From assembly GCF_022532105.1 (NCBI RefSeq), contig NZ_CP092832.1, positions 1,703,001 to 1,767,000 of the forward strand: a DNA stretch of 64,000 nucleotides. The letters run 5' to 3'. Shown one piece after another: positions 25,719 to 34,318 of the stretch (positions are counted from its first letter, which is position 1; every line of letters begins with the position of its first letter). The stretch comes from Flavobacterium sp. HJ-32-4 (GTDB lineage Bacteria; Bacteroidota; Bacteroidia; Flavobacteriales; Flavobacteriaceae). The notes beneath the pieces are model-generated. The model was not told the origin of the DNA and made no database searches. It saw only the letters and a program-made list of their open reading frames with translations. Made by a program: the position numbers and the translations under genes.

Positions 25719-27137
25719 TTAGACCTTCGTTTCCTTCCATTTGCCGCGGCGGAAGAGCACGAGGCTGGCGAGGCTCATGCAGGTTTCAGCGACCGGCAAC
25801 GCGATGAAAACGCCCAGCGGACCCAACTCCCAGTGTTTGGCGAGCAGGTAGGCCAGCGGAATCTGGAAAATCCAGAAACCGATGAGGTTGACAATGGTAG
25901 GGGTGCGCGTATCACCGGCTCCGTTGAAGGCGTTTAGCATGACCATGCCCATACCGTAGAAGATGTAACCCGCGCAGATAAGGCGGATGGCCGTTTTGGC
26001 GACGTCCTGCACGGCCGGGTCCGGACTGAACACGGCGACGAGCCAATCGGCACCGACGAGCGAGATGATGGTGACGATGCCCATGTAGATGGCATTGTAT
26101 TTGGCGGTTTTCCAGACAGAGTCTTCGGCGCGTTGCGGTTGTTTGGCGCCCAGGTTTTGTCCGACTAGCGTCGCGGCGGCGTTGCTCATGCCCCAGGCGG
26201 GCAGCATGAAGAACATCATCAGGCGGATAGCGGTTTGGTAACCTGCGGAACCGGTGCTGCCGCCCGTCGTGGCAACGAGTTGTGCGAGGAAGATCCAACT
26301 GCACGAGGCGATGACGAATTGGAAGACGGCGGGTGTGGCGATGGATACCAGGGCACGCAGTTGCTCTTTGTCGGGAATGAGATAGGCGAGATGTGCCTTG
26401 ATGATACCTTTTCCGTTCCCCAAATGGTAGAGTTGGTAGGCCACGCCGATACCGCGCCCGGTGGTGGTGGCAATGGCGGCGCCGGTGAGCCCAAAAGCAG
26501 GGATAGGTCCGAGTCCGTTAATGAAAAGGGGGCACAGTATAATATTGCTGATGTTCGCTACCCACAGGCTTCGCATGGCGATGGCGGCGTTTCCGGCGCC
26601 GCGGAAGATCCCGTTGATAAGGAAGAGTAGCATGATGACGAATGATCCGCCCATCATGATTTGGATGAAAGGCGTTCCGTGTGCGGCTGCGGCTGGATCG
26701 GCACCTAATAGTTCCAATAAGTCGCGCCCATAGAAAACGCCGACCAGGGCAATAGGCAGGTTGACGGCGATGGCCAGCAAAATGGCCTGCATACCCGATT
26801 TAGAGGCGGCTTCGGGGTTCTTTTCACCCACGCGGCGGGCGACGAGGGCCGTGGCGGCCATGCTCATCCCGATGGCGAGTGAGTAAAGAATGGTGAGTAC
26901 GGATTCGGTCAACCCCACCGTTTGGATCGCGACGCTGCTTTCGGGTAAATGCCCGACGAAATAGAGGTCGACGAGTGCAAACACCGATTCCATCATCATT
27001 TCGAGCATCATGGGTACGGCCAGCATGACTACCGAAAGGCGGATGCTTCCAGAGGTGAAATCCATGTGTTCGCCGGCAACGGCTCTTCTAATCAGCGTAT
27101 ACAAACGGCGTACGCCAGAGGGTCGGGTTTCGGTCAT
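25719..27137 (-). CDS. MATE-family multidrug efflux transporter
   Basis: 472 residues with about 12 hydrophobic segments in two MatE halves. Typical spots are 'LSVVMLAVPMMLEMMMESVFALVDLYFVG', 'GAGNAAIAMRSLWVANISNIILCPLFINGLGP' and the second-half 'GAGDTRTPTIVNLIGFWIFQIPLAYLL'. MATE proteins exchange drugs for Na+ or H+ across the inner membrane. The start at 27137 gives about 30 cytosolic residues before TM1; a later Met is possible. It stands alone. Confidence 0.93.
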   Translation of the reverse strand: MTETRPSGVRRLYTLIRRAVAGEHMDFTSGSIRLSVVMLAVPMMLEMMMESVFALVDLYFVGHLPESSVAIQTVGLTESVLTILYSLAIGMSMAATALVARRVGEKNPEAASKSGMQAILLAIAVNLPIALVGVFYGRDLLELLGADPAAAAHGTPFIQIMMGGSFVIMLLFLINGIFRGAGNAAIAMRSLWVANISNIILCPLFINGLGPIPAFGLTGAAIATTTGRGIGVAYQLYHLGNGKGIIKAHLAYLIPDKEQLRALVSIATPAVFQFVIASCSWIFLAQLVATTGGSTGSAGYQTAIRLMMFFMLPAWGMSNAAATLVGQNLGAKQPQRAEDSVWKTAKYNAIYMGIVTIISLVGADWLVAVFSPDPAVQDVAKTAIRLICAGYIFYGMGMVMLNAFNGAGDTRTPTIVNLIGFWIFQIPLAYLLAKHWELGPLGVFIALPVAETCMSLASLVLFRRGKWKETKV

Positions 27138-27261
27138 CAGAAAAAGGTATGATTATGACGGTGGGCCGTGTGTGTGAGGGGAGGGCTACACAAACGGATC
27201 CATTCCTAAAAAGCGTCGTAAAAATACATTTTTCTGGCAAAATGCGAAAAAAGAACTCTTT

Positions 27262-27573
27262 TTAAGGTTCTGTTCTGTCGATATGGTTTTCAGGATGTGA
27301 CGGCGGATAGCGGTCGGCGGCGGGGTCACGATTGAAATCTTCGTTTTCTTTTGCCACACCGGCACCGGGTTGGGAAGGGGAAGCGCTGCTTTTCTGCGGA
27401 CGTTCGTTGCGCTCGCGTTGGCGGTGGACGGTGTTGTGTTCACCGTCGCGGGTGGTTTCCGTTTCGGGTTGCAACGGTTTTCCGGATGGATCGAAGTTGG
27501 ATGGCAGTTGTTCGCCGCTGAAGCCTTCGTTTACTTTTTGCTCGTGGTTGAAGTCGGTTGTATCAGGTTGCAT
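27262..27573 (-). CDS. Hydrophilic, probably disordered small protein
   Basis: The start at 27573 (MQPDTTDFNHEQKVNEGFSG) is preceded by an AT-rich leader; a start 30 bp upstream would add ten residues. The 103-residue product is almost entirely polar, rich in E, N, P, Q, R and D, with no hydrophobic core. Such proteins in flavobacteria resemble stress or desiccation-related proteins. No family was recognised and no function is proposed. Confidence 0.65.
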   Translation of the reverse strand: MQPDTTDFNHEQKVNEGFSGEQLPSNFDPSGKPLQPETETTRDGEHNTVHRQRERNERPQKSSASPSQPGAGVAKENEDFNRDPAADRYPPSHPENHIDRTEP

Positions 27574-27679
27574 GTTTTTTATTTTAAGGTACGATTTTGC
27601 CATCGGGCGGCGGTACTGTTTAACAAATAGTTAGGGCGGACGCAACGCAACGCGTTTCTCGTAATCTCTGTAAAAAAGC

Positions 27680-27687
27680 TATATTTG
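27680..27687 (+). promoter_or_regulatory. -7 box TATATTTG
   Basis: An exact match to the Bacteroidota -7 consensus TAnnTTTG, 21 bp before ATG 27709. A weak TTTC at 27654-27657 could be the -33 element. Confidence 0.5.
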
Positions 27688-27708
27688 ATAACCAACAAAA
27701 CACACCTT

Positions 27709-28968
27709 ATGAAAAAGTTTGTCTTTCTATTCCTCGCCTGTTGCAGCCTGGCGTCGCTGGTTTCGTGCAGCGATGACGACTCGGCATCGGGCGAAACGGC
27801 GTTATTCGCCGTACCGGTCTATCGCTCGTTGGCACAGATCCGGCAGTCGGTATCGGTGGAAAACGCACAACCGACCCAATCCGACGGTAAGATCTATGTA
27901 GCGAAAAACCGCCTGTTTTATATCGCCCAGGAATCGGGTGTGCACATCTTTGACAATGCCAACCCCGCGCAGCCGCAGAACATCGCCTTCCTCAATATCG
28001 AAGGGGTGCATGACATTGCGGTAAAAGGAAATTACCTGTATGCCGACAATTTCGTTGATCTGCTGGTATTTGATATTTCTGACGTCAACAACATCCAGTT
28101 GGTGCAGACGCTGGAGAATGTGGTGTATTTTTCACCTGTATATCCGACCGACGCCGAGTTCTACGACTGGACGACCGTTCCCGCAGTTGACGAGATTGCG
28201 GTTTCCTTCCGCACCGAGCGTCGTGCCAAACCCGAGTATACGGTCTATCCGATGGAATTCGAAGGCGATAATGCAGGAGGCGTAACCTCGGCGCCGGCTT
28301 CAGGGCAGGTGGGCGTTGGCGGATCGTATGCCAAGTTCCAGATCAATGGGGATGCGTTGTATACGACGGAAAATTACTCACTGAAAGTCTTTAATATCCA
28401 GGATCCCGAGCAGACGGCGTTCGATAAAGAAGTATATCTCGAGTTTTGGTTGGGCGGCGGACAGTTTGAAACGCTATTCAAGTCGGGCGACTATCTCTTT
28501 GTCGGCGCGACTTCCGGCATGTATATCGTAGATGCGACCGATGCCTTCAATCCTGTGTTCCTTTCCGGATTCGCACACGCCACAGCTTGTGATCCGGTAG
28601 TGGTGGAAGGCCAAACGGCGTACATTACCGTCAGGGGAGGCTCTACCTGTGGGGCGATAGAAGACCAGATGAACGTGATCGATATTTCGAACGTCATGCA
28701 ACCAGCGCTGGTATCGTCGTATTTAATGGACCAACCACGCGGACTCGGTGTGCGCGCTAACACTGTATATGTGTGTGCGGCGGATGGGCTTCGGGTATAC
28801 GATGCATCGTCTTCGGCTTCACTGCATTTGATGAACACCTATACTGATGCGGTGAGCGACGTTATTCCGTTGCAGACACACCTGGTGGCGGTGGGTACCA
28901 ACGTGGTACGTCAGTATGCCTATGGCCCTGATTTTTCCCTTACACCTATCAGCACGATTACTTTCTAA
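27709..28968 (+). CDS. LVIVD-repeat beta-propeller lipoprotein
   Basis: The start at 27709 gives MKKFVFLFLACCSLASLVSC with a lipobox. The mature protein has LVIVD-type repeats: 'GVHIFDNANPAQPQNIAFLNIEGVHDIAVKGNYLYADNFVDLLVFDISDVNNIQLVQTL', repeated at about 200-260, 285-330 and 335-400. The 419-residue precursor would form a surface or periplasmic beta-propeller. A GG-rich linker lies at residues 180-200. Function unknown; members are common in flavobacteria. It is monocistronic with its own promoter and terminator. Confidence 0.88.
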   Translation: MKKFVFLFLACCSLASLVSCSDDDSASGETALFAVPVYRSLAQIRQSVSVENAQPTQSDGKIYVAKNRLFYIAQESGVHIFDNANPAQPQNIAFLNIEGVHDIAVKGNYLYADNFVDLLVFDISDVNNIQLVQTLENVVYFSPVYPTDAEFYDWTTVPAVDEIAVSFRTERRAKPEYTVYPMEFEGDNAGGVTSAPASGQVGVGGSYAKFQINGDALYTTENYSLKVFNIQDPEQTAFDKEVYLEFWLGGGQFETLFKSGDYLFVGATSGMYIVDATDAFNPVFLSGFAHATACDPVVVEGQTAYITVRGGSTCGAIEDQMNVIDISNVMQPALVSSYLMDQPRGLGVRANTVYVCAADGLRVYDASSSASLHLMNTYTDAVSDVIPLQTHLVAVGTNVVRQYAYGPDFSLTPISTITF

Positions 28969-28988
28969 AAAAGCACTGAATCACTCGC

Positions 28989-29019
28989 AAGCCATCCTTA
29001 AAAGAGGGTGGCTTTTTTG
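28989..29019 (+). terminator. Intrinsic terminator
   Basis: AAGCCATCC stem pairs with GGGTGGCTT (one G-T wobble), followed by TTTTTT. It lies right after the LVIVD lipoprotein stop. Confidence 0.75.
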
Positions 29020-29127
29020 TTGTTAATTTCTTTTTGCGAATATTTTTGGCCAAAAGCATGGAAATCAAACTATCTATCCCTACATTTAGGGCAAATCCTG
29101 TCTACCCTAAACGACTAACCGAATTCC

Positions 29128-31197
29128 ATGCAGCTTCTTTACCGGATACTCCTGGTGACGCTACTTTTGTGCGGCTGGCCTTCCTTGTATGGACAGATGG
29201 CGCGCGTGAAGCAACTGGAGCAAGAACTACCCCGCGTTACTACTGATACCGCCCGTTTGCGGGTGCTGATGGCGTTGTCGACGTCGTACAGTTCGGTGGA
29301 TCCTTCCAAAAAGATGTCGTATGCCCGCAAATACGGACGCCTCGCCAGGAAAATGGGACGCGATTCGATTGTAGCGGAGTCATTCATCGACATCGGCATC
29401 AGCCATGGCATCCGCAGCCGAATGGACAGTGCCATGTTTTATTTCAAACGCGGCCTTGAAATTGCAGATCGGATTCACTACGTCAAAGGCCGTGCCCGTG
29501 CACTGGCCTGTATCGGCTACACTTATGACATGGTCGACAATTCGCAGGAAGCCATTCGCCATTATAAGGAAGCCCTGGTCATTTACAAGAAACTGCGGCA
29601 GTTGAAGGGCATCAACCAATGCCTGACCAATATTGGCTCTTTGTATTTTGATATGGAGCAATACACACAGGCGCGGAGCTATTTTTCAAAAGTGCTCGAC
29701 AGCTATACGTCGGCAGGTGATGATAGCGGTATCGCGTATGCGCTGTATACGTTGGGCAATGCCGATCTCGAACTGAAGCGCTTTGACCTGGCCGCCCGTG
29801 AATACGAGAAAAGTCTCGTCATCCGAACGCGTTTAGGCGATGTTACAGGTAGTGCGATGACCCATTGGGGACTAGCCAAGTTAGCGGCCAAACAAAACAA
29901 ACTCGATATCGCGAAGCAGCACCTCGACGAGGCGCTTACAGGCATACGAAAGGTCGGGGATCCGTATCAGGAATCCGCCGTCTTACTCACCTATTCACAG
30001 GTACGTGCCGAACTTGGGGACTATAAAGGTGCCGAGCGCGATGGGCTACTGGCGCTGAAGAAGGCGCGTTATGCGAACAATAAATCGGAAGCCGGATTGA
30101 TTCTCAAGCAGCTCTCTGATATTAATGAAGCGTCTGGAAATACGGCTCGTGCGTTCCGTTTCCTGCAAGAACATGTGGCCGTGCGCGATAGCATCAACGA
30201 AGAGAAAGCGCGGCAGGATGTGGTGCAGGCCGAGTTTGAACGGATCCAATCGGAGAACGACGACCTTGAGAAACACAACCGGCAGATCGTATCACGCAAC
30301 ACGAATTATGTGACGACCATCGTCATCATTTCGGTGTCGCTGGCCCTGATGGCGATACTGTTCTTGTTGTATTACCGTCGCAACAAAGAAAACCAAACCA
30401 TCAGCCGCATATTGGCCGAACAGAAAGAGGAAATCGCGTCTATCAATGCCGAACTCGAGTCACAGGTGCGGCTCAGCGAACAACAAAACCAGGAACTTGA
30501 ACGCCTGAACGATGTCAAGAACAAGTTTTTCTCCATCGTATCACACGACCTGCGCAGTCCGATGTCGACGCTTCAGATGCTCTTTTCCCTGTACCGCGAA
30601 GGCCACCTGAAAGAGATGGACGTGCACGACACCCTTCTCAAACTGGAAGACACGATCTACAGCACCAACGAATTTCTCGACAACCTGCTCGAATGGGCCA
30701 AGAACCAGCTCGAAGGCATCACCGTGCGGCCGGAGACGTTTGCCTTGCGGAAGCTGGCCGATAAGAACATCCGTTTGAACGATCCGAAGATCCGAATCAA
30801 GAAACTCGAGGTTGAGAATGCCATCAGCGAAGATTGCATGGCGTACGCCGATCCGAATATGGTCGACGTCATCATGCGTAACCTGTTGTCGAACAGCGTG
30901 AAGTTTTGCCGTCCGGGCGATGCCATCACATTGGGGTGCGGCACGGATGGCGACACGACGACGTTCTTCGTGACCGATACGGGTCCGGGTATGAACGAAA
31001 CCCAACGCCGTCATATCTTCAGCCTTGAAGAAGTGACGTCGAGCCAGGCATCGGAGAAAAGCCACCATATCGGACTCGTGCTGTGCCGTGATATGGCCGA
31101 GCGCAACGGCGGCTGTGTCCGCATCGAAAGTGAAACCGGAAAAGGCACGACCATCTTCGTGACCTTGCCGAACAAACCACAACCTACCGACGCATAA
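29128..31197 (+). CDS. TPR-containing sensor histidine kinase
   Basis: 689 residues. Signal peptide or signal anchor (about 1-22), then five or six TPR repeats at about 45-350 ('ALACIGYTYDMVDNSQEAIRHYKEALVIYKKL'). A coiled coil precedes TM helix 394-416 (VTTIVIISVSLALMAILFLLYY). A cytosolic coiled coil then leads to the H-box with H473 (FFSIVSHDLRSPM). The ATPase domain has the N-box NLLSNSVKF, G1 'VTDTGPGM' and G2 'HHIGLVLCRDMAERNGG'. No receiver domain is present and no response regulator is adjacent. The TPR sensor faces the periplasm (inference from TM order). Confidence 0.94.
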   Translation: MQLLYRILLVTLLLCGWPSLYGQMARVKQLEQELPRVTTDTARLRVLMALSTSYSSVDPSKKMSYARKYGRLARKMGRDSIVAESFIDIGISHGIRSRMDSAMFYFKRGLEIADRIHYVKGRARALACIGYTYDMVDNSQEAIRHYKEALVIYKKLRQLKGINQCLTNIGSLYFDMEQYTQARSYFSKVLDSYTSAGDDSGIAYALYTLGNADLELKRFDLAAREYEKSLVIRTRLGDVTGSAMTHWGLAKLAAKQNKLDIAKQHLDEALTGIRKVGDPYQESAVLLTYSQVRAELGDYKGAERDGLLALKKARYANNKSEAGLILKQLSDINEASGNTARAFRFLQEHVAVRDSINEEKARQDVVQAEFERIQSENDDLEKHNRQIVSRNTNYVTTIVIISVSLALMAILFLLYYRRNKENQTISRILAEQKEEIASINAELESQVRLSEQQNQELERLNDVKNKFFSIVSHDLRSPMSTLQMLFSLYREGHLKEMDVHDTLLKLEDTIYSTNEFLDNLLEWAKNQLEGITVRPETFALRKLADKNIRLNDPKIRIKKLEVENAISEDCMAYADPNMVDVIMRNLLSNSVKFCRPGDAITLGCGTDGDTTTFFVTDTGPGMNETQRRHIFSLEEVTSSQASEKSHHIGLVLCRDMAERNGGCVRIESETGKGTTIFVTLPNKPQPTDA

Positions 31198-31231
31198 AAA
31201 AAGGACGGCCTGTTGTGCAGGCAATCCTTTT
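31196..31231 (+). terminator. Intrinsic terminator after the histidine kinase
   Basis: AAAAGGA..GCCTG stem, TTGTG loop, CAGGC..TCCTTTT, with two internal mismatches. It overlaps the stop codon. Confidence 0.6.
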
Positions 31232-31286
31232 GTATAATGTTGATGAGTCCTTTTCGAAGGAGACCACCAAACGTAACAGCCGTTTC

Positions 31287-31706
31287 TTATGACAGCAACA
31301 CCGCTTCCGACGTAATCGGGATGCTGAGTGATTTTGAAATCAGGCAGTTCTTCTCCGCTTCTTTCGTGACGTTTACGAAGTCTTCGGCGCTAATGCCGTC
31401 CACCTTGCCCTGCATCTTCAAATGCACGCCGGTGATCTGCAGTTTCACCATATCCAGTTCGACCACCGCCTCCGTTTCCAGGTGAATGGCGCTTAGCCCT
31501 TTTTGGGTCAGTGCAGCCGATACCGCCATCGTGAAGCAGCCTGCATGTGCGGCCGCCAGCAGTTCTTCAGGGTTGGTGCCCACGCCGGTGTCGAACCGTG
31601 TTTTAAACGAATAGGCTGTATCGTTCAATACCGTACTGTCGGTCGTCAGGAAACCGTTACCGGTTTTCAGGTCGCCGTCCCACTTTGCTTTTGCTTTTCT
31701 GTTCAT
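31287..31706 (-). CDS. OsmC-family peroxiredoxin
   Basis: 139 residues. The OsmC-subgroup pattern is complete: '[23 protein letters not shown]' with the peroxidatic Cys57 and '[14 protein letters not shown]' with the resolving Cys121. Both cysteines are needed for the organic hydroperoxide reductase activity of the family (family knowledge). The product is cytosolic. The gene sits between the histidine kinase and tRNA-Pro with no operon partner. Confidence 0.93.
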   Translation of the reverse strand: MNRKAKAKWDGDLKTGNGFLTTDSTVLNDTAYSFKTRFDTGVGTNPEELLAAAHAGCFTMAVSAALTQKGLSAIHLETEAVVELDMVKLQITGVHLKMQGKVDGISAEDFVNVTKEAEKNCLISKSLSIPITSEAVLLS

Positions 31707-31847
31707 AAGAGTACTGATTTAGATTAAGAATGAAAACGGAAAGGGTGATACCGCTTTATAGGTGGTCGTTTGGCCCAACGTTCCGAAACCTAAAGATAGT
31801 GAATGTAGCGCGGATCCCATGTCATCTTTACGTTATGAAGACGGCAA

Positions 31848-31880
31848 AAACAAAAAAGGCAGCCCTACGGCTACCTTTCT
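31848..31880 (-). terminator. Intrinsic terminator for tRNA-Pro
   Basis: On the minus strand AAAGGTAGCC, GTAG loop, GGCTGCCTTTTTT. It starts just past the tRNA 3' end. Confidence 0.75.
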
Positions 31881-31886
31881 CTGTCG

Positions 31887-31960
31887 TCGGGATGACTGGA
31901 TTCGAACCAGCGACCCCCAGCACCCCATGCTGGTACGCTACCAGGCTGCGCTACATCCCG
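31887..31960 (-). tRNA. tRNA-Pro (anticodon GGG)
   Basis: 74 nt. Acceptor stem CGGGATG pairs with CATCCCG, discriminator A. D-arm starts GCGCAGCC. Anticodon stem CCAGC/GCTGG holds the loop ATGGGGT, anticodon GGG. T-arm is GCTGG-TTCGAAT-CCAGT. CCA is not encoded. A terminator follows immediately. Confidence 0.95.
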
Positions 31961-31989
31961 AGCGGTGCAAATATAATAAGTTCGGTTGA

Positions 31990-32150
31990 TTTTTTTGGCA
32001 GACACTTCCCGCTCTTCGCTGCAAGTCCTCGCCCCCGCGGCGGCGTTGCATCTCGCGCCGGGGCTTCCGTTGGTCGCCCCTTTGCTTCGGCAACCGCCAG
32101 CCGCGTGTGCTCCGGGCTTTTCGCTGCGATCGGGGCTGCGGTTTACGTTA
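31990..32150. repeat. GC-rich dispersed repeat, copy B
   Basis: Words in order: CTTCGCTGCAAGTCCTCGCC, GGGGCTTCCGTTGGTCGCC, GCTTCGGCAACC, GGGCTTTTCGCTGCGATCGG. The CGCTGCAAGTCCTC and GCTTCCGTTGGTCGC words recur in the same order at 45590-45650, so these are copies of one element. Confidence 0.75.
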
Positions 32151-32153
32151 CGC

Positions 32154-32888
32154 TCAGCGCTTCTTTCGGTGGGTGACGCCGATGATCACGCCGAAATCGC
32201 CGTCTTCCTGTACCCAATTCCCGTCAGGATAGTACGTGCGCGACACGAAACCATCCAGGTAGAGCGCATTTCGGCAACCCAGCCGTTGGAAAAAGGACGC
32301 GAAGTCGTAGAAGTTGATCGGTTCTTTCGACATGGCAAACAGCACCCGCCCATCGGGAAGAATTCCCACACCATTCCGGATATTGAGGTTTGTAGATCCT
32401 TTCACGAAAGCAGGGTGCAACGCTCCGTTGACCACAAGCATCGGACCCGACTGTGTGGCGAACCTTACGTTTACCCGTTTGAAATCCTGGGTCGCCACCA
32501 CACCCGCACCGTTCGGGGTGAGATAGAAAATGCCATTGGGCTTTAGGTAAAAGTTCCCGTTGCCGCCTTTTGCCGTGTCAAGGGGGAACCGTTCTTTTCC
32601 TTCCTCGATATAGAGTCCCTGCGGGGCGTGAGCGGCCGTATACATCCCGCCGTTCATCGCAAATTCGAGTTTCTGGTTCCTTTTAGCCAGATCGGTGCGT
32701 AACCGTTTGGCATTGCCGAAGCGTTTGCCTCCCGAGTCTTTCCAGAACAACCGGATGCTTTCACGTGCCGGATCCGCGATGTAGGTCACGAAGCGCGGAT
32801 CTTCCGTTGATGCCTGCCCAAACGACTGCAGCGTAAGGGTCAGCCACAACAACCATAAATAGCGATGTCGGTTCTGCATCTTACTCAT
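32154..32888 (-). CDS. Phosphodiester glycosidase family (NAGPA-like) protein
   Basis: 244 residues. Signal peptide up to about residue 26 (…LWLTLTLQSFGQA). The core matches PF09992: 'LEFAMNGGMYTAAHAPQGLYIEEGKE', 'PNGIFYL', 'FATQSGPMLVVNG', 'RNGVGILPDGRVLFAMSKEPINFYDFASFFQRLGCRNALYLDGFVS'. The family removes GlcNAc caps from phosphodiesters or acts on cell-wall polymers; the exact substrate is open. The start overlaps the stop of the 2'-5' ligase-like gene by 8 bp, and another gene of the same run follows upstream, so these genes form one transcript. Confidence 0.92.
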   Translation of the reverse strand: MSKMQNRHRYLWLLWLTLTLQSFGQASTEDPRFVTYIADPARESIRLFWKDSGGKRFGNAKRLRTDLAKRNQKLEFAMNGGMYTAAHAPQGLYIEEGKERFPLDTAKGGNGNFYLKPNGIFYLTPNGAGVVATQDFKRVNVRFATQSGPMLVVNGALHPAFVKGSTNLNIRNGVGILPDGRVLFAMSKEPINFYDFASFFQRLGCRNALYLDGFVSRTYYPDGNWVQEDGDFGVIIGVTHRKKR

Positions 32889-33408
32889 ATAAACGGATCG
32901 TTACCATTCGTTCTACGGCGGAGCCATCAAGTCTCACGATCGCAATCTCGTCGATCCTTCCGGCTATTTCCATCTCATCGATATTCCACTCCTGCGCCAG
33001 CTCCCGGCAACGCCTAACGTCGGGGAGCGTCGCCACCGTCAGGTGCGGAATATAGTCGATATCCGTTCGTAGCGCCGGCAGCAGCCGCTCACCGTAAAGG
33101 AGATCGTGCAGTTTCACGAACCGGCTGTTTCCTTCATCCGGAACCAGAAACACGTGGTAGTCGCTCGCAAAGGCATCCTTATGGACCATCGCACAGCGCA
33201 ACGCAAACCAAAAGGCCGCCACATCCGAAGCCCGTTGCCGGATTTCGGTCACGAGATCCGCGTAAGAAAGCAGGTCAGTAGGGAAAACCAGTGTAAAATG
33301 GGGTTCGATAAGTGCGTGGTTCACCACGTCGTATTGCGCCCGGAAAAGGCCGATATTCCGGATATCCCGGGCGTCGAGTTTCGGAAAGGCGACTACCGCG
33401 TACGTCAT
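32881..33408 (-). CDS. 2'-5' RNA ligase / cyclic phosphodiesterase-like protein
   Basis: 175 residues with the two HxTx motifs of the 2H phosphoesterase superfamily, H37-F-T-L and H122-L-T-V, at the expected spacing. The family includes LigT/ThpR, which acts on 2',3'-cyclic or 2'-5' linked RNA ends. Overlaps the glycosidase by 8 bp and lies 1 bp after the flavoprotein gene, so it is part of a three-gene unit. Possible RNA-end partner for the RtcB system at 58695, but the distance makes this only a suggestion. Confidence 0.88.
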   Translation of the reverse strand: MTYAVVAFPKLDARDIRNIGLFRAQYDVVNHALIEPHFTLVFPTDLLSYADLVTEIRQRASDVAAFWFALRCAMVHKDAFASDYHVFLVPDEGNSRFVKLHDLLYGERLLPALRTDIDYIPHLTVATLPDVRRCRELAQEWNIDEMEIAGRIDEIAIVRLDGSAVERMVTIRLYE

Positions 33409-33409
33409 A

Positions 33410-34318
33410 TCAAAAATCTTCTTCTACCAACTCCCGGTTCAACAACATGCCCGCCACCGCTCCGGCCGCCACCGCTCCGGCTACCGACCGTCCGGTGGTG
33501 GCATTGTCGCCGGCGGCATACACGCCTTTCACACAGGTTTGCTGGAACACGTCGGTGGTAATCGAGCCGTGTTCGTTGATCTCGCAGCCTAATGACAACG
33601 GCAGGTCGCACTGCTGGGTCGTTTCCGGATGGGCATATAAAGCTTCCACTTCGGCGGTGCTACCATCCGTAAAGCGAATCGAACGGATAAGGCCTCCTTC
33701 GTGCACCAGCGCCTCGACTTTCTTCTCGACAATGGCGATGCCATAGTGCGCCAGTTTCGCTGCCTGTTCGCCCGTAAGTCCGGCCGGACCGTTACTATAT
33801 AAGGTTAGGTCATCCGTCCAATTGTAAATCAGCTCAATGAAGCCGTAGGCCGTTGCGCCTTCGGCGAGTACGCCTGTTTTCTTTCCACGCACTTCATATC
33901 CGTGGCAATACGGACAATGCACGACGGTAATCCCCCAACAGGCAGCAAAACCCGGAATGTCGGGGAGTAGGTCTTTCAAACCGGTGGCGAAAATCAGTTT
34001 CCGCGCGGTGTGGATGGCGCCGCTGTCGGTCTCGATGGTAAAGTATGGACCCGCTTTCGCCGCTGCGGTGGCGGTCGCTTCGAGAAGCGTAATGGTTGAA
34101 TACCGGCTGACCTGTTCGCGGCTAATCCGAAGCAATTCGAACGGCGCGATACCATCCCGCGAAAGAAAATTGTGTGAAGCAGGCGTGGGGGCATTACAGG
34201 GTTGCCCGCTGTCGATCACGAGTACGTTCCGCAGCGCCCGACCCAGGGTCATGGCCGCGGATAAACCGGCGTGGCTTCCTCCGATGATAATCACATCGCA
34301 TACGGAAGCCGCTGCCAT
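33410..34318 (-). CDS. TrxB-like NAD(P)/FAD oxidoreductase
   Basis: 302 residues. FAD Rossmann motif IIGGSHAG at about 11-18. The redox pair C135-P-Y-C138 sits in 'TVVHCPYCHGYEV', different from the CAVC/CATC of classical thioredoxin reductase, which suggests a different partner. The C-terminal FAD motif is 'KGVYAAGDNATTGRSVAGAVAAGAVAG'. Many such proteins are ferredoxin- or bacillithiol-linked reductases or lack a known partner. The start codon overlaps the mutB stop region by one base, tying it to the mutase operon. Confidence 0.88.
   Translation of the reverse strand: MAAASVCDVIIIGGSHAGLSAAMTLGRALRNVLVIDSGQPCNAPTPASHNFLSRDGIAPFELLRISREQVSRYSTITLLEATATAAAKAGPYFTIETDSGAIHTARKLIFATGLKDLLPDIPGFAACWGITVVHCPYCHGYEVRGKKTGVLAEGATAYGFIELIYNWTDDLTLYSNGPAGLTGEQAAKLAHYGIAIVEKKVEALVHEGGLIRSIRFTDGSTAEVEALYAHPETTQQCDLPLSLGCEINEHGSITTDVFQQTCVKGVYAAGDNATTGRSVAGAVAAGAVAGMLLNRELVEEDF

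Noticed and set aside
30541..31224. 227-codon antisense frame over the histidine kinase
   Set aside because: Shadow of the kinase domain; no start context or independent pattern.
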